20,735 nucleotides of DNA from UBA1413 sp964472165 (GTDB lineage Bacteria; Bacteroidota; Bacteroidia; Bacteroidales; Prolixibacteraceae). Made by a program: the position numbers and the translations under genes. The stretch is from contig CAYYJE010000054.1 of the NCBI GenBank assembly GCA_964472165.1, forward strand, positions 1 to 20,735, written 5' to 3'. Within the stretch, counting starts at the first letter, position 1. Each line of letters starts with the position of its first letter. This document shows positions 1 through 7,750 of this stretch, piece after piece. The notes beneath the pieces were generated by a model. The model saw only the letters and a program-made list of their open reading frames with translations, was not told the DNA's origin and searched no databases.

Positions 1-104
1 ACGTCAAGCGGATGGTTGATATAGGGCGTATCCCCGGCATTCTTCCGCCGTTGATTCGTGTGTTTCCGGGCTGCAAAACTGGCCGATTCAAGAATTTTCT
101 TCAT
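1..104 (-). CDS. MESH1-like HD-domain (p)ppGpp hydrolase, N-terminal fragment
   Basis: Reading leftwards from the ATG at 104, 34 codons are visible before the window ends. They read MKKILESASFAARKHTNQRR and then KNAGDTPYINHPLD. The pattern FAxRKHxxQRRKxxxxTPYINHP is the N-terminal signature of MESH1-like HD hydrolases, small relatives of the hydrolase half of RelA/SpoT. They remove the 3' pyrophosphate of (p)ppGpp or act on related substrates such as NADPH. An in-frame TAG lies directly before the ATG, so the start is firm. A perfect TAnnTTTG promoter element ends only 5 nt upstream, so the mRNA may have almost no leader. The metal-binding HD pair lies outside the window, so the family call rests on the N-terminus only. 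A longer RelA/SpoT protein is less likely because those usually have a different N-terminal wording. Confidence 0.75.
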   Translation of the reverse strand, partial: MKKILESASFAARKHTNQRRKNAGDTPYINHPLD

Positions 105-109
105 CTATG

Positions 110-117
110 CAAAATTA
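110..117 (-). promoter_or_regulatory. -7 promoter element of the MESH1-like gene
   Basis: The minus strand reads TAATTTTG here, an exact match to the Bacteroidota -7 consensus TAnnTTTG. The start codon at 104 lies at about the expected transcription start, so the transcript would be leaderless or nearly so. No clear TTTG -33 box was seen. Confidence 0.45.
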
Positions 118-165
118 ATTTTCTTCCCGGGAAATCAGGTGTGCAGACCTCATAATCCTCAACAA

Positions 166-193
166 CCGGTAACCAATCGTTTCGTTTTACCGG
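166..193. promoter_or_regulatory. 7-bp inverted repeat, possible operator
   Basis: CCGGTAA (166-172) and TTACCGG (187-193) form a perfect inverted repeat with a 14-nt spacer. It sits between two divergent genes and covers the -33 region of the promoter at 201-208. The position fits a dimeric repressor or activator site. No regulator gene is visible nearby, so the role is inferred. Confidence 0.35.
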
Positions 194-200
194 AAAGTAC

Positions 201-208
201 TATTTTTG
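201..208 (+). promoter_or_regulatory. -7 promoter element of the C_GCAxxG_C_C gene
   Basis: TATTTTTG matches TAnnTTTG exactly. TTTC at 180-183, 17 nt upstream, is one base off the TTTG -33 box. The predicted leader to the ATG at 275 is about 60 nt. Confidence 0.5.
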
Positions 209-274
209 ATTCTTGTATTCCCGGGAGAGAAACAGGGGCAGGCAATCCGGGCAAACCCAAAAAAAAGGTGAAAA

Positions 275-736
275 ATGAATCGGTCAGAAGGTGCAAAAGC
301 AAGTTTCAACAACGGATTTAACTGCGCACAGTCGGTATTTGCCGCCTTTGCCCCGGAATCGGGGATTCCGGTGGATGAGAGTCTGCGCATCGCCACGGCC
401 TTCGGCGGAGGTATGGGAAAACAGCAGCTGGTATGCGGAGCGGTGACCGGAGCTCTGATGGCCCTGGGAACCATCCGGGGGAAAGGCCTCCATGACCCGG
501 AAACGAAAAAACAGGAGGTCTATCTCCTCACCCGCGATTTCTGCCAGGCCTTTACCCGCAAACACGGATCGCTCCACTGCCGCGAACTGCTGAACGGACT
601 AAACATGCTTGATCCGAAAGAAAACAGAAGGATCAGGGAACTCGGACTCACCGAAACGCACTGCACCCGCTATGTCGCCGATGCCGTGGAAATCATGGAA
701 AGACTACTCGAGGTAGGTGTATCCGTACAACCCTGA
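275..736 (+). CDS. C_GCAxxG_C_C family putative redox protein
   Basis: The 153-residue protein carries the pattern that names the C_GCAxxG_C_C family. Visible are Cys17 (in GFNCAQSV), then Cys54-Gly-Ala-x-x-Gly59 after a GGGMG run, then Cys90, Cys102 and Cys130. The family is thought to bind a metal or act in redox chemistry, but no reaction has been proven. There is no signal peptide or membrane segment, so it should be cytosolic. The ATG at 275 follows an A-rich stretch and a good promoter at 201-208. Its last 33 nt overlap the end of speA on the other strand. Both protein ends look natural for their families, so the overlap seems real. Family assignment is firm; function is unknown. Confidence 0.85.
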   Translation: MNRSEGAKASFNNGFNCAQSVFAAFAPESGIPVDESLRIATAFGGGMGKQQLVCGAVTGALMALGTIRGKGLHDPETKKQEVYLLTRDFCQAFTRKHGSLHCRELLNGLNMLDPKENRRIRELGLTETHCTRYVADAVEIMERLLEVGVSVQP

Positions 737-2596
737 ACGATAGATGGAGAGAAACTCCTTTCCTTCTTCCGGAGAGATCCTTCCCGCTTTCACAGAGGAA
801 GAAACCCATCCTTCCACGGTGCGGACCATCTTCTTGGGACTGTAGTTCACATATTCCAGCACCTCGGCGACCGTTTCCCCGTCAATCACCTGGTCAATCG
901 TGTATCCCTTGTGGGTTACCGAAATGTGAACGGCATTGGTATCGCCGAAGAGATTGTGCAGGTCTCCGAGGATCTCCTGGTAGGCCCCCACCAGAAATAC
1001 CCCGATATAGTAGGATTCCTTGCTCTTTAGGGAGTGGACGGGAAGGTTGTACGACATGTTCCGGGTGGAGATGAAGTTGTCGATTTTGCCATCCGAATCA
1101 CAGGTAATATCATGGAGTGTGGCCGTGCGGTCGGGCTTTTCATCGAGCTGCTGAATGGGCATGATGGGAAAAACCTGGTCAATGGCCCATGCATCGGGCA
1201 GCGACTGGAAAAGGCTGAAATTGCAGAAATATTTGTCGGAAAGCAACTTGGGAAGGGTAACAAGCTCTTCCGGGACATGTTTCAATTTGGAAGTCATCAG
1301 CATGATATCACGGGCTACTGACCAGAATAGTTTCTCGACCTGGGCCCGTGTCTTCAGGTCAAGAAGGCCGAGGCTAAAGCGGTCGAGGGCCTCTTCGCGG
1401 ATCTGCTGGGCGTCGTGCCAGGTCTCCAGCATCCGGGGCTGGTTCAGCAACTCCCAGGCCTGGTACAATTCCTGCACCAGCTCATGGTCACTGGTCTGGA
1501 TATCCTCGTCCTCCTCCCACCTGGAAAGGGTGGCCGATTCCAGGACTTCGAAGATCAGCACCGAGTGGTGGGCAGTGAGGGATCGTCCAGACTCGGTAAT
1601 GATGTTGGGATGGGGAAAGCCGTTTTTGTTGGCGGCGTCGACCATGGTATAGGTGGCATCGTTCACATACTCCTGGATGCTGTAGTTGACGCTGCTCTCG
1701 CTGTTGGAAGAGCGCGTACCGTCATAGTCAACCCCCAGTCCACCGCCAATGTCCACAAACTCCACCTTGAAACCTGATTTGTAAAGCTCCACATAAAACT
1801 GGGAAGCTTCGCGCAGGGCGATCTTGATGCGGCGGATCTTGTTCACCTGGCTGCCGATGTGGAAATGGAGCAGCCGCAGACAACTCTTCAGTCCGTTTTT
1901 TTCCATATAATCGAGCGCTTCCAGCAACTCGCTGGAGTTGAGCCCGAATTTGCTGACATCGCCGCAGGAATCCTCCCACTTGCCGCTGCCGGTACTCGAC
2001 AGTTTGATACGGATACCTATGTTAGGCTTCATTTTCAGCCTTTTGGCCACCTTGGCAATGAGTTTCAGCTCGTTGATTTTCTCCACGACGATGAAAATCC
2101 GGCGCCCCATCTTCTGGGCCAGTAGTGCCAGTTCGATATAACTCTCATCCTTGTATCCGTTGCAGATGATCAGGGAGTCACTGTCGGTATCGATGGCGAT
2201 CACCGCATGGAGTTCGGGCTTGGAACCGGCTTCCAGACCTATGTTGAATTTCTTGCCGTGGTCGACAATCTCCTCAACCACCTGGCGCATCTGGTTCACC
2301 TTGATCGGGTAGACAATGAAATTCTGGCCCTTGTATTCATACTCCTTGGCAGCAATCTTAAAGCAGCTGTCCATCTTCTCGATCCGGCTGTCGAGGATGT
2401 CGGGGAAACGCACCAACAGAGGAGTGGTGACATCGCGCAACGACAACTCCTCCACCAGTTCCTTCAGGTCGACTGAAATATCATCCTTGCGGGGAGTGAC
2501 TACCACGTTCCCTTTTTCATTAATCGAAAAATAATTGATCCCCCAGCCATTGATGTTGTACAGTTCGGCTGAATCCTCAATACGCCATTTTCTCAT
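704..2596 (-). CDS. speA: biosynthetic arginine decarboxylase
   Basis: SpeA removes CO2 from arginine to give agmatine, the first step of the agmatine route to putrescine and spermidine. It is a cytosolic PLP enzyme with a fold III barrel. The 630 residues are the usual length. Visible signatures are the N-terminal WGINYFSIN, the PLP lysine Lys99 in YPIKVNQ, HFHIGSQ (244-250), the phosphate-binding GGGLGVDYDG (284-293), ESGRSL (335-340), and CDSDG (499-503), whose cysteine is the conserved active-site residue supplied across the dimer. The C-terminus GLYGYTYLE is typical. The ATG at 2596 gives the expected MRKWRIEDS start. It has its own promoter at 2662-2669 and is divergent from queD. Neither agmatine deiminase nor other polyamine genes are in the window. 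Confidence 0.96.
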   Translation of the reverse strand: MRKWRIEDSAELYNINGWGINYFSINEKGNVVVTPRKDDISVDLKELVEELSLRDVTTPLLVRFPDILDSRIEKMDSCFKIAAKEYEYKGQNFIVYPIKVNQMRQVVEEIVDHGKKFNIGLEAGSKPELHAVIAIDTDSDSLIICNGYKDESYIELALLAQKMGRRIFIVVEKINELKLIAKVAKRLKMKPNIGIRIKLSSTGSGKWEDSCGDVSKFGLNSSELLEALDYMEKNGLKSCLRLLHFHIGSQVNKIRRIKIALREASQFYVELYKSGFKVEFVDIGGGLGVDYDGTRSSNSESSVNYSIQEYVNDATYTMVDAANKNGFPHPNIITESGRSLTAHHSVLIFEVLESATLSRWEEDEDIQTSDHELVQELYQAWELLNQPRMLETWHDAQQIREEALDRFSLGLLDLKTRAQVEKLFWSVARDIMLMTSKLKHVPEELVTLPKLLSDKYFCNFSLFQSLPDAWAIDQVFPIMPIQQLDEKPDRTATLHDITCDSDGKIDNFISTRNMSYNLPVHSLKSKESYYIGVFLVGAYQEILGDLHNLFGDTNAVHISVTHKGYTIDQVIDGETVAEVLEYVNYSPKKMVRTVEGWVSSSVKAGRISPEEGKEFLSIYRSGLYGYTYLE

Positions 2597-2661
2597 GGAA
2601 AAACCCTTTTAATCTTTTAAACAAGAAAAACTTACGCCAGGCACTTGTCCTGTATTCGGTG

Positions 2662-2669
2662 CAAAAGTA
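2662..2669 (-). promoter_or_regulatory. -7 promoter element of speA
   Basis: The minus strand reads TACTTTTG, an exact TAnnTTTG match. The predicted start is near 2655, leaving about 60 nt of leader before the ATG at 2596. Confidence 0.5.
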
Positions 2670-2688
2670 GTATAAATTAAACTGAAAA

Positions 2689-2696
2689 GATTTTTG
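2689..2696 (+). promoter_or_regulatory. possible -7 element of queD
   Basis: GATTTTTG is one base off TAnnTTTG and lies 32 nt before the queD ATG. It shares the short intergenic region with the speA promoter. No -33 box is clear. Confidence 0.3.
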
Positions 2697-2728
2697 CGTA
2701 ACTTCACAATCCCGTTTTTAGTGAAAAT

Positions 2729-2937
2729 ATGGCAAGAATAAGAGTTACCAAGCGGTTTCATTTTGAGATGGCGCATACCCTTCATAACTATGACGGAGTG
2801 TGCCGGAATATTCACGGGCACTCCTACGATCTGGAGGTGACGGTTACCGGGGAGGCTTTGCTGCAGGCCGGTCATCCCCGTGACGGGATGGTGATCGACT
2901 TCCACGATCTGAAAACGCTGGTGAAAACCCACATCAT
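2729..2937 (+). CDS. queD: 6-carboxy-5,6,7,8-tetrahydropterin synthase, cut by assembly gap
   Basis: QueD converts 7,8-dihydroneopterin triphosphate to 6-carboxytetrahydropterin, an early step to queuosine and other 7-deazaguanines. The 69 visible residues show the PTPS fold signatures: Zn ligand His16 in FEMAHTLHNYDG, catalytic Cys25 followed by Zn ligands His29 and His31 in CRNIHGHSY, and the FHDLK segment (71% or so of the way to the dimer core in typical proteins). The usual length is about 120-140 residues, so roughly half the protein is lost in the N run. The ATG at 2729 gives the normal N-terminus. The eukaryote-like PTPS of biopterin synthesis is the main alternative; the bacterial context favours QueD. 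The frame appears to continue into polA, but this is an artefact of the 100-N filler. Confidence 0.85.
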
Positions 2938-3037
2938 NNNNNNNNNNNNNNNNNNNNNNNNNNNNNNNNNNNNNNNNNNNNNNNNNNNNNNNNNNNNNNN
3001 NNNNNNNNNNNNNNNNNNNNNNNNNNNNNNNNNNNNN
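2938..3037. other. 100-N scaffold gap
   Basis: Exactly 100 N, the conventional filler for a gap of unknown size. queD lacks about 50-70 C-terminal codons and polA about 4 N-terminal codons. The real missing stretch should therefore be nearer 200 nt or more than 100. By chance the filler keeps one frame open and joins the two genes. Confidence 0.98.
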
Positions 3038-5805
3038 TTTCTCGTGGATGCGTACGCGCTGATTTACCGCAGTTATTTTGCCTTTATACGGAATCCCCGG
3101 TTCAATTCCAAGGGGGTGAACACCTCTGCCATGCTGGGATTTGCCAATACCCTGGTGCAGTTGCTCGAAAATGAAAAGCCTGAATACATCGGGGTGGTTT
3201 TCGACATGTCGAAGCCCACTTTCAGGCATGAGATGTTCCCCGAATACAAGGCCAACCGGCAGGAGATGCCCGAGGAGCTGCGCAAGGCCATCCCCTACAT
3301 CCGGAAGATGATTGAAGGTTTCCGGATCCCCATCATTGAAAAGGAGGGCTACGAAGCCGACGACATCATTGGCACCCTGGCGGTAAAGGCCGCGGAAAAG
3401 GGTTTTCAGACCTTCATGATGACCCCCGACAAGGATTATGCCCAGTTGGTGAACGATGCCGTTTTTATGTACAAACCGGGAAAATCAGGGAACGACCATG
3501 AGATCTGGGGTGTGGAAGAGGTGAAGAAGAATTTTGAGCTGGAGTCGCCGCGGCTGGTGATTGACCTGCTGGGACTGATGGGCGACTCCTCCGACAACAT
3601 CCCCGGATGTCCGGGGATTGGGCCCAAGGGGGCGGTGAAGCTGATCAGCGAGTTTGGTGATATTGAAGGGATCTATAAAAACCTTGACAGGATAAAGGGC
3701 AAGCAACAGGAAAATCTCCGGGATTTTGAACAGCAGGTGCGCTTGTCGAAAGAACTTGCCACCATCATGCTGGATGTGCCGGTGAGTTTTGAGCCGGAGA
3801 AGTTGCGCATGGAAGATCCCGACCATCCGGCGCTGAAACTGCTCTTCGAAGAGCTTGAATTCCGTACCCTGGCAGAACGGTTACAACTGAAGAAGGCGAT
3901 GGGCAAAAGCAGTGACCAGGCGGTGCAGGGAACCCTTTTCGGCATGGAGGCACCCATAGCGGCAGTTTCCGGCAGTCCGGAGGAAAAGCAGATGGCCAAC
4001 CTGGGAACCACACCCCACCAGTATTACCTGGTGGAGAACGAAATGCAACGGGCAAGCCTCCGCGCAGAACTCTCGGTACAGAAGGAGTTTTGCTTCGACA
4101 CCGAGACCACCGGCTTAGACCCCCATTCCGCCGAACTGGTGTGCATCTCCTTTGCTTTCAGGAGTCATGAAGCCTGGTGCGTCCTTATTCCGCCTGAGCG
4201 CAAAGAGGCGGAAAAGATAGTGGCGGAATTCCGGGAAGTCTTCGGCGATCCTTCGATCCTTAAAACCGGCCAAAACATCAAGTACGACCTGCTGATGCTC
4301 AGGCAGTATGGTGTGGAGGTCAGGGGGAAGATGTTCGACACCATGCTGGCACACTATCTTCTTCAGCCCGAATGGAAGCACAACCTCGACTACCTCTGCG
4401 AAACCTATCTGGGCTACCGGAAAATTCCCACGGAAAACCTCATCGGTGCCCGAGGCAAAAACCAGATCACCATGCGCGCAGTAGAACGGGAAAAGCTGAG
4501 GGATTATGCCTGCGAAGATGCCGACCTGACGCTTCAGCTGAAGCATTTTCTGGCACCTCTTCTGGCAGAGAACGGGTTGGATAAGCTCTTTCACGATTTG
4601 GAAATGCCTTTGGTGCCGGTACTCGCCGATATGGAATTCACGGGCGTCCGCCTCGACCCACGGGCCCTCCACGAATATGCCGGAGAACTCCGCCGGCAAA
4701 TCGTCGCCCTCGAGGAAGAGATCATCGCCCTGGCTGGGGTGGAATTCAACGTCTCCTCACCAAAACAGCTTGGAGAAGTCCTCTTCGAACGGCTGAAAAT
4801 TGACCCCAATGCCCGTCTCACCAAAACCAAACAGTACTCGACCAACGAAGAGGTGCTCACCCAGCTGAAGGAACGGCATCCCATTGTGGAGAAGGTACTG
4901 GACTACCGCGGGCTCAAAAAACTGCTCAACACTTATGTGGAGACCCTGCCCACACTGATCAATCCCCGCACCGGAAGAATTCATACTTCATATAACCAGG
5001 CAGTTACGGCCACTGGAAGGCTGAGTTCCAACAATCCCAATCTACAGAATATTCCCATCCGCGATGAAAACGGAAGGGAGATCCGCAAGGCTTTCATCCC
5101 GTCCGACGGGGAGCATCTTTTCCTGTCGGCCGACTACTCACAAATTGAGCTGCGCATTATGGCCGCGCTCAGCGAAGACCCCCAGATGTTGGAGGCTTTT
5201 GCGCACAACCAGGATATCCACGCCCTCACAGCCGCGAAAATTTATAAGATTCCCGTGGAACAGGTAACTTCAGAGATGAGGAGAAAAGCCAAAACCGCCA
5301 ACTTCGGGATTATTTACGGCATCTCAGTCTTTGGCCTCTCACAGCGCCTCAATATTCCCCGTTCGGAAGCAAAGGAACTGATCGACGGATACTTCGAAAA
5401 CTTCCCCCAGGTAAAAAAATACATGGACCAGTCGATCGAGATGGCCAGAAAAGAGGGATTTGTGCAAACAATTATGGGCCGGCGGCGTTATTTATCAGAC
5501 ATCAATTCAAACAACCAGGTAGTGCGCGGGATGGCAGAACGAAACGCCATCAACACCCCCATACAGGGATCGGCAGCCGACATCATCAAGTTGGCTATGA
5601 TCAATATCCACCGGGAGTTCGTCCAAAACGGACTTCAGTCGCGGATGGTCCTGCAGGTGCACGACGAATTGATTTTGATGTGGATAAGGCGGAACTTGAA
5701 CAGGTGCGGCAAATTGTGAAAAAGGAGATGGAAAATGCAGTCCGGTTGTCAGTTCCGCTGATCGTTGAAATCAAAGCAGCGGATAACTGGCTGGATGCAC
5801 ATTGA
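3038..5805 (+). CDS. polA: DNA polymerase I, start lost in gap and frameshifted near the end
   Basis: PolA fills gaps and removes RNA primers in replication and repair. The first visible residues, FLVDAYALIYRSYFAF, follow a normal N-terminus by about four residues. The 5'-3' exonuclease domain comes first. The proofreading domain looks active: exo I DTETTG (from 4097), exo II NIKYDLLML, exo III YACEDAD. The polymerase domain has motif A DYSQIELR, motif B RRKAKTANFGIIYG and motif C QVHDEL. After QVHDELI the frame breaks at TTTT 5673-5676. Frame +0 soon stops at 5719. Adding one T restores FDVDKAELEQVRQIV and a normal C-terminus ending NWLDAH at 5805. A sequencing or assembly error in a T run is the likeliest cause. 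Total length with the repair would be about 925 residues, normal for the phylum. Confidence 0.93.
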
Positions 5806-5808
5806 AAC

Positions 5809-5958
5809 ATGAACGAACGACTGATTACAGAAGAGGACTACAGGGAAGCGCTCAGGCGTTTCCTGGAGATTATTGCACAAGGGGATGTTTCTGAACACGA
5901 GGAGGAAATGAACCAACTGATAAGTTTGATGGAAACTTATGAATATGAGAACTGTTGA
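5809..5958 (+). CDS. 49-aa protein like the N-terminus of HigA-type antitoxins
   Basis: This short frame starts 3 nt after the repaired polA stop and reads MNERLITEEDYREALRRFLE to the end METYEYENC. The pattern, an EExYxxAL start, a helix of about 20 residues, an acidic turn and a second helix ending in a YE-rich tail, matches the leading part of COG5499/HigA antitoxins. In those proteins a DNA-binding HTH domain follows. Here a TGA stops the frame where the HTH would begin, and no HTH is found in the next 75 nt in any plus frame I read. It may be a free-standing small helical protein, or a remnant. No toxin gene is adjacent. Likely co-transcribed with polA. Confidence 0.55.
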   Translation: MNERLITEEDYREALRRFLEIIAQGDVSEHEEEMNQLISLMETYEYENC

Positions 5959-6006
5959 ATCGGATGATCCATCCATGGAGAAACCGGAAACACTCATAAA
6001 ATTGAC

Positions 6007-6014
6007 TAATTTTG
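6007..6014 (+). promoter_or_regulatory. -7 promoter element of the DUF4271-hemD unit
   Basis: TAATTTTG matches TAnnTTTG exactly. The predicted start near 6021 leaves about 13 nt of leader before the ATG at 6034. No convincing -33 box. Confidence 0.5.
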
Positions 6015-6033
6015 CAGCAGAAAACAATGGATA

Positions 6034-6900
6034 ATGCCGTCAGGGAGTATTTACGTTACCCATAGTGGAAAGAGTGCAGCCGGAGAAACCCAGCAACAAC
6101 AGCAGCTTCATCCCTTAGCAGGCAAGGTGGACCGAACCCGGCTTTGGCGCGAAGAACAAAAACTCCTGATTGATTCCAGCAGGTATATCCGGCCGGTTAC
6201 AACTATTACGCTTCAGCACACGGAACTCAGGGATCCGGGAATCGTACTTCCCTCCCGGGAGGTGCAACGGGAACCCACCGACTGGTTTACCGGAGTCGTG
6301 GTGCTGGCCCTGGTTGTTGTCGCTGTCGTCAAAATGTCATTTGGAAAATATCTCCGGTCGCTTTTCCAAAGCACGCTCAGCTACCCCGCTTCACTGCGGC
6401 TCTTTCATGAACAAAACATCTCGCTGAAACAGGGTGCCCTGCTGATGGAACTCTTCTTTTACCTTGTTTTTGCATTGTTTGGCTACCAGATCATGAATTC
6501 ATACGGAATGAGTTTCCCAGCCAGCAATTTTCTGAAGTTTCTGATCTGCTTCGGGGCTGTCCTGGTGTTTTTCGGAGTAAAAAGTTTTATCTATTCCCTA
6601 TTGGGGTTTATCAATGAAACACCTGAGGAAACCAGCGAATACCTCTTCAATCTGAAAAACAACAACAAGGTGCTGGCAATTTTCCTGCTGCCGGTAGTAT
6701 GCTTCATTGCCTGGACTCCATTCGTCGATGAGCGCTATTTCATGATTGCCGGGATTGTGGTGACTGCCGTTCTCTATCTTTTTTCACTGCAGAGAGGTGC
6801 CAAAATATTAATGAAAAAACAGTTTTCTCTTTTTTATCTCTTTTTATACCTTTGTACCCTTGAATTTTTACCCTTGTTGCTGTTTTTTAAAGTGATTTAA
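6034..6900 (+). CDS. DUF4271 membrane protein
   Basis: A 288-residue integral membrane protein of unknown function. The first 80 residues are hydrophilic, with a Gln run at 20-24. Six hydrophobic segments follow at about 84-100, 136-156, 167-192, 212-230, 236-252 and 264-286. This layout and the position directly before hemD match the Bacteroidota-specific DUF4271 family. The start is the ATG at 6034; an earlier ATG at 6027 is in another frame and gives only a 12-codon frame. It lies 37 nt before hemD in the same direction, so the two are probably one transcript. A link to haem synthesis is suggested only by this neighbourhood. Confidence 0.82.
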   Translation: MPSGSIYVTHSGKSAAGETQQQQQLHPLAGKVDRTRLWREEQKLLIDSSRYIRPVTTITLQHTELRDPGIVLPSREVQREPTDWFTGVVVLALVVVAVVKMSFGKYLRSLFQSTLSYPASLRLFHEQNISLKQGALLMELFFYLVFALFGYQIMNSYGMSFPASNFLKFLICFGAVLVFFGVKSFIYSLLGFINETPEETSEYLFNLKNNNKVLAIFLLPVVCFIAWTPFVDERYFMIAGIVVTAVLYLFSLQRGAKILMKKQFSLFYLFLYLCTLEFLPLLLFFKVI

Positions 6901-6937
6901 ATCAGGATTTGGATAAACATTATAAATATTTATACCC

Positions 6938-7687
6938 TTGAAAATCAAGTCAATTCTCGTAACACAACCGGAGCCCACCGCACTCAAGTCACCCTATTCA
7001 GAGCTTGCGGAAAGTACGTCAGTGAAGATTGATTTCCGGCCATTTATACAGGTTGAAGGAGTCACCGCCAAAGAATTCCGGCAAACCCGCATCCACATCA
7101 ACGATTTCAGCGCTATAATTTTTAACAGCCGTACAGCAATTGATCATTTCTTCCGTTTGGCTCAGGAGTTGAGAGTTCCCATTCCCGATACCATGAAGTA
7201 CTTCTGTATTTCCGAGTCAGTGGCTTTCTACCTGCAGAAATACATTGTTTACCGGAAAAGAAAAATCTTTCATGCCAACGGTGCTTTGCCCGACCTTGCC
7301 GACATCATGAAGAAACACAAAGAGGAACAGTATCTGGTTCCCCTTTCTGACATTCATTCACAGGAAATTCCGCGCCTTCTCGACAAGGGAGGGTTCAAAT
7401 ACACCACGGCTGTTTTATACCGCACTGTCAGCAGTGACCTTCAAGACCTGAAAGATATCAATTACGACATCCTGGTCTTTTTCAGTCCTTCAGGAATCAA
7501 ATCGCTGTTTACCAACTTCCCCGACTTCAAGCAGAACGACACGAAAATTGCCTGTTTCGGGTCGACAACCGCCCAGGCGGTACGTGAAGCCGGCCTGGTG
7601 GCCGACATTGAAGCCCCCACGCCCGAAGCGCCTTCCATGACCATGGCCCTGGAACAGTATATTAAAAACATGAACAAGCTTAAATAA
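6938..7687 (+). CDS. hemD: uroporphyrinogen-III synthase (TTG start)
   Basis: HemD closes and inverts ring D of hydroxymethylbilane to give uroporphyrinogen III, the branch point to haem, sirohaem and cobalamin. The 249-residue cytosolic protein has the two-lobe pattern of the family: MKIKSILVTQPEP at the start, AIIFNSRTAIDHFF in the first lobe, YDILVFFSPSGIKSLF and ACFGSTTAQAVREAGL in the second. The start codon is TTG at 6938. An in-frame TAA lies at 6923-6925 and no ATG or GTG comes between, and the residues from TTG on match the usual HemD start. HemD is poorly conserved in sequence, but the motifs and the DUF4271 neighbour make the call sound. A hairpin terminator follows at 7711. Confidence 0.88.
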   Translation: MKIKSILVTQPEPTALKSPYSELAESTSVKIDFRPFIQVEGVTAKEFRQTRIHINDFSAIIFNSRTAIDHFFRLAQELRVPIPDTMKYFCISESVAFYLQKYIVYRKRKIFHANGALPDLADIMKKHKEEQYLVPLSDIHSQEIPRLLDKGGFKYTTAVLYRTVSSDLQDLKDINYDILVFFSPSGIKSLFTNFPDFKQNDTKIACFGSTTAQAVREAGLVADIEAPTPEAPSMTMALEQYIKNMNKLK

Positions 7688-7702
7688 CCGGTTCAAACCA
7701 AC

Positions 7703-7710
7703 TATATTTG
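7703..7710 (+). promoter_or_regulatory. -7 promoter element of rnpA
   Basis: TATATTTG is an exact TAnnTTTG match. Initiation about 7 nt downstream would fall inside the terminator hairpin that starts at 7711, so the promoter and the terminator are stacked. The predicted leader to the ATG at 7751 is about 34 nt. Confidence 0.4.
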
Positions 7711-7739
7711 AAAGGCCGGCACTTGTTCCGGCCTTTTTT
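7711..7739 (+). terminator. intrinsic terminator after hemD
   Basis: AAAGGCCGG (7711-7719) pairs perfectly with CCGGCCTTT (7728-7736) around an 8-nt loop, and a run of six T (7734-7739) follows. A strong Rho-independent terminator between hemD and rnpA. Confidence 0.85.
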
Positions 7740-7750
7740 GCAGGGTATAC

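Noticed and set aside
58..321. 87-codon plus-strand frame across the first intergenic region
   Set aside because: It overlaps the MESH1-like start on the other strand and the C_GCAxxG_C_C gene in another frame, and its residues show no family pattern.
6027..6065. 12-codon frame that could be a leader peptide before the DUF4271 gene
   Set aside because: It overlaps the DUF4271 start in another frame, has no run of regulatory codons and no attenuator hairpin follows.
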